A stretch of 64,000 nucleotides of DNA from Lysobacter sp. Root690. GTDB lineage: Bacteria; Pseudomonadota; Gammaproteobacteria; Xanthomonadales; Xanthomonadaceae. The stretch covers positions 345,727 to 409,726 of the forward strand of contig NZ_LMHM01000017.1 in assembly GCF_001427785.1 (NCBI RefSeq), in the 5' to 3' direction. Positions 50,165 to 58,253 of the stretch are shown piece by piece (position 1 is the first letter of the stretch; every line of letters starts with the position of its first letter). Made by a program: the position numbers and the translations under genes. The notes under the pieces are model-generated. The model saw only the letters and a list, made by a program, of their open reading frames with translations, was not told the origin of the DNA and made no database searches.

Positions 50165-51997
50165 ATGTGCGGAATCGTCGGAGCGATCGCGGATCGCGAT
50201 GTGGTACCGGTCCTGATCGATGGCCTCAAGCGCCTGGAATATCGCGGCTACGACTCGGCCGGCATTGCCGTGTTCGACGGCGCGCAACTGCGCCGCGTGC
50301 GCCGCACCGGACGGGTCAGCGAAATGGAGGGCGCCGCGCAGGCCGAAGGCTTCCGCGCACAGGTGGGCATCGGTCACACCCGCTGGGCCACCCACGGCGG
50401 CGTCACCGAGGCCAATGCGCATCCGCACATCAGCTTCGGCGAACTGGCGGTGGTCCATAACGGCATCATCGAAAATCACGAAGAGCAGCGCGAACGCCTG
50501 CTCGCGGCCGGCTACGCGTTCGAATCGCAGACCGATACCGAAGTCATCGCCCACCTGATCCATCACCATCAAAAGCAGGGCCTGGATCTGCTGGCCGCGG
50601 TGCAGGCCGCGGTGCATGAACTGGTCGGCGCGTATGCGATCGCCGTGGTCAGCCGCAACGAACCCAATCGCCTGATCGCCGCGCGCATGGGCTGTCCGCT
50701 GTTGGTCGGCCTGGGCGAGGGCGAGAACTTCGTCGCCAGCGACGTGTCGGCGATCCTGCAGGCCACCCGCCGGGTGATCTTCCTGGAAGAAGGCGACACC
50801 GCCGAGGTCACCCGCGAGCAAGTGCGCGTGTTCGATCAGCACGGCAAGCCGATCAGCCGCGAGGTCCACGTCTCGGACGTGTCGCTGGCGTCGCTGGAGC
50901 TCGGCCCGTACCGCCACTTCATGCAGAAGGAAATCCACGAACAGCCGCGCGCGATCGCCGACACCATCGAAGCGGTGATGGACAACGGCGCGTTCTCGGC
51001 GTCGCTGTTCGGCGATCAGGCCGAATCGGTGTTCGCCGGGATCGAGGGCGTGCAGATCCTGGCCTGCGGCACCAGCTATTACGCCGGCCTGACCGCGCGT
51101 TACTGGATCGAAGCCATCGCCGGCCTGCCGTGCCAGGTCGAGATCGCCAGCGAATACCGCTACCGCGCCGCGGTCGCGAACCCGAAGCAGTTGATCGTGA
51201 CGATTTCGCAGTCCGGCGAAACCCTCGACACGATGGAGGCGCTGAAGTACGCCAAGTCGCTCGGCCACGACAAGACCCTGTCGATCTGCAACGTGCCCGA
51301 GAGCGCGATCCCGCGCGCGAGCCAATTGGTTTACTACACCCGCGCCGGCGCCGAGATCGGCGTGGCCTCGACCAAGGCTTTCACCACCCAGCTGGTGGCG
51401 CTGTTCACTCTGACCGCGACCCTGGCCAAGCTGCACGGCAAGCTGTCGCCGGAAAAGGAAGCCGAGTTCATCGACGCGCTGCGCCACCTGCCCGGCAGCG
51501 TGCAGCACGCCCTGAACCTGGAACCGCAGATCATCGGCTGGGCCGATCGCTTCGCGCCCAAGCAGCACGCGCTGTTCCTCGGTCGCGGCGTGCACTACCC
51601 GATCGCGCTGGAAGGCGCGCTCAAGCTCAAGGAAATTTCCTACATCCACGCCGAGGCCTATCCGGCCGGTGAGCTCAAGCACGGCCCGCTGGCGCTGGTT
51701 GACGCGGCCATGCCGGTGGTGGTGATCGCGCCGAAGGACAGCCTGTTGGAGAAGGTGAAGTCGAACATTCAGGAAGTGCGCGCGCGCGGCGGCGAGATGT
51801 TCGTGTTCGCCGACCTCGACAGCCACTTCGGCGAATCCGAAGCGGTGCACGTGATCCGCACCCCGCGCCACGTCGGCGTCCTGTCGCCGGTGGTGCATGC
51901 GATCCCGGTGCAGTTGCTGGCGTATCACGCCGCGTTGGCGCGCGGCACCGATGTCGACAAGCCGCGCAATCTGGCCAAGGCGGTGACGGTGGAATGA
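50165..51997 (+). CDS. glmS: Glutamine--fructose-6-phosphate aminotransferase
   Basis: 610 residues. Class II glutaminase domain with catalytic Cys2 ([12 protein letters not shown]), GHTRWATHG and HNGIIENH; two SIS isomerase domains ([27 protein letters not shown]) and the C-terminal [15 protein letters not shown] and [12 protein letters not shown]. Makes glucosamine-6-phosphate, the first committed step to UDP-GlcNAc; GlmU is in the same window. TAGAAT at 50128-50133 may be its -10 element. Confidence 0.97.
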   Translation: MCGIVGAIADRDVVPVLIDGLKRLEYRGYDSAGIAVFDGAQLRRVRRTGRVSEMEGAAQAEGFRAQVGIGHTRWATHGGVTEANAHPHISFGELAVVHNGIIENHEEQRERLLAAGYAFESQTDTEVIAHLIHHHQKQGLDLLAAVQAAVHELVGAYAIAVVSRNEPNRLIAARMGCPLLVGLGEGENFVASDVSAILQATRRVIFLEEGDTAEVTREQVRVFDQHGKPISREVHVSDVSLASLELGPYRHFMQKEIHEQPRAIADTIEAVMDNGAFSASLFGDQAESVFAGIEGVQILACGTSYYAGLTARYWIEAIAGLPCQVEIASEYRYRAAVANPKQLIVTISQSGETLDTMEALKYAKSLGHDKTLSICNVPESAIPRASQLVYYTRAGAEIGVASTKAFTTQLVALFTLTATLAKLHGKLSPEKEAEFIDALRHLPGSVQHALNLEPQIIGWADRFAPKQHALFLGRGVHYPIALEGALKLKEISYIHAEAYPAGELKHGPLALVDAAMPVVVIAPKDSLLEKVKSNIQEVRARGGEMFVFADLDSHFGESEAVHVIRTPRHVGVLSPVVHAIPVQLLAYHAALARGTDVDKPRNLAKAVTVE

Positions 51998-52197
51998 GCC
52001 GGTTCCGCCCCGATGTGGAATCGATGTGCGGATTCAAGCAGGCACTTCGTCGTGCATGTGCTTGATTGGCGCGGATCAAGGAAGTTCAGGGACTGGGCGC
52101 TTGAATCCGCGTCGCAATGATGCTAACAAAATATCGCGGCGTGCCTTTGCTGGGCCGCCGCGCCTGAAGCCGCGATGGCTCGGGTTGCATAAAACAT
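51998..52197. other. Leader/promoter gap before the RiPP precursor
   Basis: 200 bases between glmS and the precursor gene. A weak hairpin (GCAC-TTCGTC-GTGC) near 52,046 may end glmS transcription. TTGAAT at 52101 followed after 17 bases by TAACAA could be a weak promoter for the peptide cluster. The A/T content rises towards the precursor gene. Nothing firmer can be seen. Confidence 0.3.
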
Positions 52198-52211
52198 AAG
52201 GAGAGTGATTT

Positions 52212-52379
52212 ATGTCAAAAGTGGAATCCCTCATCAGGGAAAAGCTGGAAGGCAATGACTTGGATCTCGAAGGCGCGCAGGATCTGATCGACGCAAATCT
52301 CGATTTGATCTCCGGAGGCGGGCACTCGCAGCATATTTCCACCAGTCAGTGCTTCCCCGGCGGAGACTGTCCCGTTTGA
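52212..52379 (+). CDS. RiPP precursor peptide with double-glycine leader
   Basis: 55 residues. AAGGAG at 52198-52203, eight bases before ATG, is a strong ribosome-binding site. Leader: charged helix with Leu25, Leu30 and Ile33 at -12, -7 and -4 before Gly35-Gly36, matching C39-peptidase leaders. Cleavage after Gly36 would give the 19-residue core GHSQHISTSQCFPGGDCPV. The core holds possible three-residue cyclophane sites led by an aromatic residue (HSQ, HIS, FPG) and two Cys. The modification and export genes that follow identify it as the substrate. Too short for default gene callers. The actual modifications are inferred. Confidence 0.88.
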   Translation: MSKVESLIREKLEGNDLDLEGAQDLIDANLDLISGGGHSQHISTSQCFPGGDCPV

Positions 52380-52393
52380 TTGCAGTCGACGAA

Positions 52394-52424
52394 CGCACTG
52401 CGGCATCCGCCGCGGTGCGTTTTT
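52394..52424 (+). terminator. Intrinsic terminator/attenuator behind the precursor gene
   Basis: CGCAC-T-GCGGC, loop ATCC, GCCGC-G-GTGCG, then TTTTT. The 11-bp stem contains one T-G pair. It starts 15 bases behind the precursor stop and 75 bases before the radical SAM gene. Partial read-through would give much more precursor than enzyme mRNA. Confidence 0.85.
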
Positions 52425-52498
52425 CGGTTTGAGCAATCCACGTGCACATGTGCTCGCCTCGGTGAAAGCCCGATGGCGGCGGCGACTGTCATTCTTCG

Positions 52499-53683
52499 GT
52501 GCCAGCTATGTCTACAACAGGTGCGGCCGTTGCGCGCAGATTGAATGTGGTCTTCAAGATCACCGAGCGGTGCAATTTGAAGTGCAGCTACTGCTATTTT
52601 TTCTTCAGTGGAGACGATAGCTGGAAACGTCATCCGCCCCTCGTCGGCCTGGACGTGGTCAGGCACTTGGCGAGATTCTGCAAGGTCGCGGCGAGGGATT
52701 ACGGAATCGAGCGCATCGCGCTGATTTTCCACGGCGGCGAACCGCTGCTTATGAAGCGTGCCCGCTTTGCCGAGATATGCGATCTGCTGCGAGCCGAGGA
52801 GGATGGTTTCGCATTCGATTTCGGCATGCAGACCAACGGCGCGCTGCTGAATGAGGAATGGGTCGGGTTGTTCGAGCGGTATCGAGTTTCAGTCGGCGTT
52901 TCGTTGGACGGGACGCGCGACATCAACGATCTGCATCGACTCGATATGAAGGGCCGCAGCACGTACGAGCAAACGGTATCCGGGCTGCGGCTGTTGCAGG
53001 CGGCGGCCCGCGCGGGGCGGATCGCGCCGCCCGGAATTTTATCGGTCATCAATCCCGAAGCGGACGGCGCCGCGACATATCGGCATTTCGTGGACGACCT
53101 GTCGGTCAAGAACATCAATTTTCTATCGCCCGATCATCGCTACGATTCCGGCGCATCCGCCGATATCGTGGGCGGCGTGGAAAGGTTCATGCTTTCGGCC
53201 TTGCGCGAATGGCTGAAGGACAAGGATCCGAGCGTGCGGGTGCGGATGTACTCGGAAATACTGGCCGGTCTGTCGGACACGCGGGCCGCGCACCAGTTGC
53301 ACGAATTCATTCACGACTACAGGAATATCGTCGCGGTCTCGTCGAATGGCGACCTGGGCCCGGAGGATACGCTGCATGGGCTGGATCCGCGTTTCGTCGA
53401 CATGGGAATGAATGTCGCCACGCATGAGCTCAGCGATCTGTTCCAGTCCGGAATATGGTCCGAACAGCAGGTAGCGGCCATGGCCAGGCCGGCCGCCTGC
53501 CGGGATTGCGATTGGTGGCGTATATGCAGAGGCGGCAAGCCGGCCAATCGTTACGCGTCGATCAACGGTTTCGACAATCCGTCGCTGTATTGCAACGGGT
53601 TGCAGCAGATGTATGCCGAGGTCGGGGCCTTTCTGGTCCGCAACGGAATGCCGATAAAAGACATCGTGGCCAGACTTGCCTGA
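52499..53683 (+). CDS. Radical SAM/SPASM peptide maturase, cyclophane-forming type
   Basis: 394 residues from GTG 52499 (or 391 from ATG 52508; neither has a good ribosome-binding site, and a stop at 52463 excludes earlier starts). The SAM-cluster motif is CNLKCSYC (Cys25, 29, 32), followed by HGGEPLL and SLDGTRDIND. A short SPASM-like C-terminus has CRDC (334, 337), Cys343 before RGGKPANRY, and Cys365 for an auxiliary cluster. This layout resembles XyeB/GrrM/FxsB maturases, which join an aromatic side chain to the beta-carbon two residues on. Its substrate should be the 55-residue peptide upstream. Confidence 0.88.
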   Translation: MPAMSTTGAAVARRLNVVFKITERCNLKCSYCYFFFSGDDSWKRHPPLVGLDVVRHLARFCKVAARDYGIERIALIFHGGEPLLMKRARFAEICDLLRAEEDGFAFDFGMQTNGALLNEEWVGLFERYRVSVGVSLDGTRDINDLHRLDMKGRSTYEQTVSGLRLLQAAARAGRIAPPGILSVINPEADGAATYRHFVDDLSVKNINFLSPDHRYDSGASADIVGGVERFMLSALREWLKDKDPSVRVRMYSEILAGLSDTRAAHQLHEFIHDYRNIVAVSSNGDLGPEDTLHGLDPRFVDMGMNVATHELSDLFQSGIWSEQQVAAMARPAACRDCDWWRICRGGKPANRYASINGFDNPSLYCNGLQQMYAEVGAFLVRNGMPIKDIVARLA

Positions 53684-53695
53684 TCGGGTGAAAGC

Positions 53696-54865
53696 ATGGA
53701 GCGTTTTGCGAAGGCCTTTTCAAGCCCCTATGGCGGCAGCGCCGCCGCGGTTGTCGAGACGATCGGAAAAGCCAGATTGACGACGACCAGAAAGCGGATC
53801 GTCGACGCCTATGCAACCGAATCGATCCCGGCGGGGCTCGCGCGACTTGAGAAGGGCGCTTTTCGTTCCTGGATACCCGAGGTCGGCATCGCGCATGGAT
53901 TTCTGCGCGATGGCAAGACCGATCTGGCCGCGGCCCAGATAGCGGCCGCTTTTCTGCATACCGGCGGCATCGGCCAGGTGAGGGTGAACATCAATGGACC
54001 GGAATGGCTGTATTTCGCCGGCACCTTGGTCGCGGTGGCCGGCGATTGTGAAATAGGCGCCGCTGACGCCGCTGTTTCCATCCGATCGGACATGGGCGAT
54101 TACCGGTTCGAGCGGTTCGATGAAGCCTGGCGGGTTCAAGACGCCTCGCTCAGTCCCTGGTTGAGCGGGTGCACCGGCTTGGTGGCGCCGGCTTACGTGG
54201 TGTGGACAGGCATGTTGAACAATCGGGACGAGGATGTTTTTTGCTGGGTGACCGGCGCTCCCACCGGAAGCTCGTTTACGCATGAGCAAGATCGCGTCGA
54301 TGGCGCGACCCGAATGCTTGCGGATGCCTTCGAAGTTATTTCCAGCCGGGCCCCGCGTTTTGTCGACTGGGTCGCGAGCGGGCTTTCCGGCGTCATCTTG
54401 GTCGATTCGCCGGATCCGACGATTTCCACATCCGGCAGCAGCAGCGACCATCCCGGCCTGATCGCTCTTCAGTCGGCCAATCCCGCGGTGAAGGTCGGCG
54501 AGGACCTCGTGCACGAATGCGCGCATCAACATCTTTACGCCTATTCGCTGCTGAACCCCTTGGTCGAGCCCGGGACGGAGGACTATTTCTATTCGCCGGT
54601 GAAAAGAGAACCACGGTCCGTGGATCGCGTGCTGCAAGCGGCTCACGCAATAGGAAACATGATTCTTTACTACGAGGATCTGCAGGACGAGGGCGGGTTG
54701 AGCGAATTCAGCCGGGAACGGTTGGAGCTGTTGAATTTTTGGTTCTACTCGGACTATTGCGCCGGCCTGGACGGCGCGGCGTCGCTCACGCCGGCGGGGC
54801 GCGCGGTCTGGAATGCGTTGAAAGCTTCGGTAAGCGAGCGTCAGGGACGGCGGGGCGAGCCATGA
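53696..54865 (+). CDS. HExxH-type putative peptide beta-hydroxylase
   Basis: 389 residues, soluble. The key motif is HECAHQHLY (His273, Glu274, His277). It is followed by DYFYSPVKREPRSVDRVLQAAH (split here as positions 296-317), with Arg305 and His317 as candidate further ligands. This downstream block fits the HEXXH-motif family that partners FxsB-type radical SAM enzymes. Members fused to such enzymes have been reported as Fe(II)/2-oxoglutarate peptide beta-hydroxylases; here the protein is separate. It starts 12 bases behind the radical SAM stop and overlaps the next gene (ATGA). A zinc peptidase is the alternative, but C39 already supplies leader cleavage. Confidence 0.78.
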   Translation: MERFAKAFSSPYGGSAAAVVETIGKARLTTTRKRIVDAYATESIPAGLARLEKGAFRSWIPEVGIAHGFLRDGKTDLAAAQIAAAFLHTGGIGQVRVNINGPEWLYFAGTLVAVAGDCEIGAADAAVSIRSDMGDYRFERFDEAWRVQDASLSPWLSGCTGLVAPAYVVWTGMLNNRDEDVFCWVTGAPTGSSFTHEQDRVDGATRMLADAFEVISSRAPRFVDWVASGLSGVILVDSPDPTISTSGSSSDHPGLIALQSANPAVKVGEDLVHECAHQHLYAYSLLNPLVEPGTEDYFYSPVKREPRSVDRVLQAAHAIGNMILYYEDLQDEGGLSEFSRERLELLNFWFYSDYCAGLDGAASLTPAGRAVWNALKASVSERQGRRGEP

Positions 54866-55044
54866 CCGACGACGATGGCTCGGCCGAACGCCCGTTGTTC
54901 AGGCGCGAAGCTCTGCGCGCGCACGCGATCCGTGAAGCCGGCGCGCCATCGCGGTTGGTCGCTCCGCAGACAGGGGGAGTGCTCGTGGCGTTGACGCTGG
55001 TCGTGTTGCTGGCCGCCTGTTTTCTCTACCTCGCGGTCGGCTGA
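54862..55044 (+). CDS. Membrane-fusion-protein remnant or single-helix protein
   Basis: 60 residues. RPLFRREALRAHA at positions 10-22 and the helix VLVALTLVVLLAACFLYLAVG at the C-terminus reproduce the N-terminus of HlyD-type adaptors that accompany C39 exporters (LFR.EAL..., then one helix). The protein stops where the periplasmic part should begin; the two codons after the TGA read Ser-Tyr, like the GSY that follows the helix in such adaptors. So it is probably a truncated adaptor. An alternative is a deliberate small membrane subunit. The exporter gene follows 27 bases later. Confidence 0.65.
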   Translation: MTDDDGSAERPLFRREALRAHAIREAGAPSRLVAPQTGGVLVALTLVVLLAACFLYLAVG

Positions 55045-55071
55045 TCCTACAATTTCTTGCGGAGGCGTGAG

Positions 55072-57159
55072 TTGCGATTCAACTGGCGGCGACATGGGCG
55101 TCGGAGCCCGATCATATTTCAAGGGGAATCCAACGAGTGCGGATTGGCCTGCCTTGCAATGATCGCCGCCGCGTGGGGGCAGAAGACCGATCTGGCGGTA
55201 TTGCGAAAACGCCTTTCCCCCACGCCTCGCGGCGTCAATCTGCGGACATTGATTTCGATGGCGAGGAGACTCGGCTTGTCGGCCCGGCCGGTGCGCGTCG
55301 GCCTGCATCGATTGAGCGAACTGCGGCTGCCGGCGATCCTGCATTGGAATCTGGATCATTTCGTCGTGCTGGAGCGGTTCGAACGAGGGCTCGCGCATAT
55401 CGCCGATCCGGCCAAGGGGCGTTCCCGGATCAGCCTTGAGGACATGTCGCCCCATTTCACGGGCGTAGCGGTCGAACTGACGCCTACCGAAATGTTCGAC
55501 CGGGGCGACGCCAGATTGCCCCGCCGTTTTTGGAAGGCATGGCTTGCCGATTCGAACCTGCGAGCCACCGCCTGGACCGCGCTGTGGCTGACGGTCCTGT
55601 TTCAGTTTTCCATTTTGTCGTTGCCGTTCGCATATCGTTCCATCCTCGACGGCGGCCAGGCGAATCGCGGCTGGAGCGATGGCTGGCTCATCGCCGCCGG
55701 CATAGCGATGATGTTGCTCGTTCAGCTCAGTTCTGCATGGATAAGGGCGCGGACGATAAGTCAGTTCGGCGCGGCGTTGGTGCATCGAATATCGCTGCAG
55801 GTCGTCCACCGTCTGTTTGCCTTGCCGCTGTCGTACTACCGGCAGCGAACGACCGCGGGAATACTCTCGCGGGTTCAGGCGGTGCAAGCGGTACAGCGGT
55901 TCATAACCGAACAAGCCTTTCCCTTGGCGATCGATGTTCTGGTCATGATCGTGGCGACCGCGCTGATGGCCTGGTTCAGCCCCGTCCTGTTTGCCGTCGT
56001 TCTGCTCGGAGTCGCGCTGGAGGTGGCGATCCGCGTCAGGTTCTGGCGAAAGGAAAGGGAGATGCTGCTGGGCCTGGCCGAGGCGCAGAGCCGCGAGGTC
56101 GCGGTTTTGCTCGAATCGATCAGAGGCATGCAGACCATAAAGCTGGCGGGCCGCGAAGCGCAGCGTCTGGCATTGTGGGAAAACAGGTTGATGGACTCGC
56201 TGAACGCGGGAGTGGGCCTGAGCATCATGCATGGCCGCATAGCCGCGGCATCGGGCGCGATAAACACGCTGGAATGGGCCGTGCTGCTGATTGCGGCAAC
56301 CGACGTCTTCGGATTGGGCGTGTCCTACGGCGTGTTGTTCGGCTTCCTGGCCTACCGGGGCATCTTGCGGGATCGGGTAGCGTCGATTCTGGAAAGCGTT
56401 CGCGGTCTTCAATCCGCGGACGTCAACTTGCAGCGCATAGACGACGTGATGTTGGCCGATCCGGAACGCGACGAGGGCAAGAGCCTCGATCTCGACGGCG
56501 CGGCAAACATCGTGATGGAGAACGTATCGTTTCGTTATGCCGAAACCGACGGGGAAATTTTATCCGATGTCTCGCTCGTCGTGCCCGCGGGATCCTGCGT
56601 CGCACTGGTCGGTCCATCCGGCGGTGGCAAATCCACCTTGATAAAAATCCTGCTCGGCATTGAAGACGCGTCGAGCGGAAGAATAACCCTGGGAACCGGC
56701 GACATCATGGAGATGACCCGTTCTTCCTGGCGCGATTGCTTCGGGACGGTCATGCAGGACGACACCTTGTTGTCGGGAACGATCGCCGCGAACATCAGTT
56801 TTTTCGATCCCGACGTCGATATGGAACAGGTGCATCGTTGCGCCCGGGCCGCTGCAATTCACGACGACATCGTCAGGATGCCCATGCAGTACAGCAGCCT
56901 GATAGGCGATATGGGCTCGAATCTGTCTGGCGGGCAGCGGCAGCGCATCCTGATCGCCAGGGCGCTGTACCGTGATCCGAAAATATTGATATTCGACGAG
57001 GGCACGGCCAACATCGACTCGGATTCGGAAAGATGCATTTATCAGTCGATCAGCGATCTCAGCTTGACTCGCATCGTGGTCGCCCATCGCTCGGAGTTGG
57101 TGTCCTTGGCCGACGCGGTATATGAGGTCCGCGAAGGCGGGTTGAGGCGTGTGCGGTAG
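55072..57159 (+). CDS. C39-peptidase ABC exporter for the peptide
   Basis: 695 residues. C39 domain: oxyanion Gln17, catalytic Cys23 (QGESNECGLAC), His96 (DHFVVL), Asp112 (IADPAKG). Six-helix membrane domain at about 160-430. NBD: Walker A GPSGGGKST (about 514-522), signature LSGGQRQR (about 618), Walker B ILIFDEGTANIDS, switch His in VVAHRSE. Start TTG 55072 has GGAGG six bases upstream; an earlier TTG at 55057 would overlap that site. Removes the leader after Gly-Gly and exports the core. ATA codons are frequent here, unlike in the atp genes. Confidence 0.92.
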   Translation: MRFNWRRHGRRSPIIFQGESNECGLACLAMIAAAWGQKTDLAVLRKRLSPTPRGVNLRTLISMARRLGLSARPVRVGLHRLSELRLPAILHWNLDHFVVLERFERGLAHIADPAKGRSRISLEDMSPHFTGVAVELTPTEMFDRGDARLPRRFWKAWLADSNLRATAWTALWLTVLFQFSILSLPFAYRSILDGGQANRGWSDGWLIAAGIAMMLLVQLSSAWIRARTISQFGAALVHRISLQVVHRLFALPLSYYRQRTTAGILSRVQAVQAVQRFITEQAFPLAIDVLVMIVATALMAWFSPVLFAVVLLGVALEVAIRVRFWRKEREMLLGLAEAQSREVAVLLESIRGMQTIKLAGREAQRLALWENRLMDSLNAGVGLSIMHGRIAAASGAINTLEWAVLLIAATDVFGLGVSYGVLFGFLAYRGILRDRVASILESVRGLQSADVNLQRIDDVMLADPERDEGKSLDLDGAANIVMENVSFRYAETDGEILSDVSLVVPAGSCVALVGPSGGGKSTLIKILLGIEDASSGRITLGTGDIMEMTRSSWRDCFGTVMQDDTLLSGTIAANISFFDPDVDMEQVHRCARAAAIHDDIVRMPMQYSSLIGDMGSNLSGGQRQRILIARALYRDPKILIFDEGTANIDSDSERCIYQSISDLSLTRIVVAHRSELVSLADAVYEVREGGLRRVR

Positions 57160-57362
57160 CCGGCCGATGCGCGCCACCGCGAGGAAGCTGCGGCGGTCTG
57201 GTCAGGCTGCTAGGGCGCGAAATCCCAGCCTGGCGGGCGCGGGTATCGTTTCGATGGCGCGCACCGACAACAGGCCAGGGTTGCGATTGCGGCGCCGCGG
57301 CACCGGCGTGGCGTTTCGCGCCGACCGGCGATCCAGCCAAAGCGCTTCTCGTTCAGCGGCGA

Positions 57363-58229
57363 TCAGCCGACGTAATAGCCCGGCTGATCGATATCGGCGA
57401 GCAGGCCAGGGCCTTGCGGCGTCCAATCCAGCAGTTCGCGGGTGTAGGCGCTGGATGCCGACATGTCCGCGCCGGCCATCATCGCGAACCAACCGAAGTG
57501 CTCGCGGTCGCGCGACTCGGCCGGCAGGCCCAGGCGTTTGCCGATCGTTTCCGCGATCGCCTTGAAGGCGACGGCTTCGTCGGCGACGGCGTGATAGACC
57601 GGCGAGGTCGCGCCACTCTCTAGCGCCAGGCGATACACGCGCGCCGCATCGCGGCGATACACGCCAGACCAGCGATTGCCGCCTTCGCCCAGATAAGCCG
57701 ACACGCCGGTCTGCTTCGCCAGACGGACCAGAATCGGAATGAAGCCGTGATCGCCGAGGCCATGCACCGATGGGGCGAGGCGTACCGTCGCGGCGCGCAC
57801 GCCTTGTTCGGCCAGTGCGCGCGCGGCGCTCTCCGATTTTCTCGGCGAGCCCGAGTTCGGAAGATCGGTCTCGTGCGCGCCAGGGGCGAGTCCCAGCAAG
57901 CCCGAAGTCACCAGCAACGGTCGCGCGGAGCCTTGCAGCGAGGCGCCCAAGGCTTCGATCACGCGCCGGTCCTGTTCGCAGTTTTCCGCGAAGCGGGAGA
58001 AGTCGTGCTCGAACGCGGTATGGACGACGGCGTCCGCCGTAGCCGCGGCGCGTTGCAGAACATCGAGCTCGGCGAGGGTGCCGCGAACGATACGAACGCC
58101 GTTCGCCGCGAGAGCCGCGGCCTTGTCTTCGCTGCGGACCAGGCCGGTGACTTGATGACCGGCGCCGATCAGTTCATCGACCACCGCCGAGCCGACCCAG
58201 CCGGTGGCTCCGGTTATGAATACGTGCAT
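57363..58229 (-). CDS. Atypical/extended SDR, NAD(P)-binding reductase
   Basis: 288 residues. FITGATGWVGSAVVDELIGAGH gives the nucleotide-binding turn; LVRSEDKAAAL follows, and SGLLGLAPG lies in the active-site region. No YxxxK is clearly conserved, so it belongs to the NmrA/atypical SDR group. ATG 58229 has GGAG seven bases upstream. It follows the methyltransferase gene in the same direction with 24 bases between and is divergent from a TetR regulator. Confidence 0.8.
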   Translation of the reverse strand: MHVFITGATGWVGSAVVDELIGAGHQVTGLVRSEDKAAALAANGVRIVRGTLAELDVLQRAAATADAVVHTAFEHDFSRFAENCEQDRRVIEALGASLQGSARPLLVTSGLLGLAPGAHETDLPNSGSPRKSESAARALAEQGVRAATVRLAPSVHGLGDHGFIPILVRLAKQTGVSAYLGEGGNRWSGVYRRDAARVYRLALESGATSPVYHAVADEAVAFKAIAETIGKRLGLPAESRDREHFGWFAMMAGADMSASSAYTRELLDWTPQGPGLLADIDQPGYYVG

Positions 58230-58253
58230 GTGCAATCTCCGAACAGGAATGGA

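Noticed and set aside
53696-54865. HECAH protein considered as the leader peptidase
   Set aside because: The exporter carries an intact C39 peptidase domain and the precursor has a matching Gly-Gly site, so a second leader peptidase is unnecessary; the sequence after the motif fits the hydroxylase-type family better.
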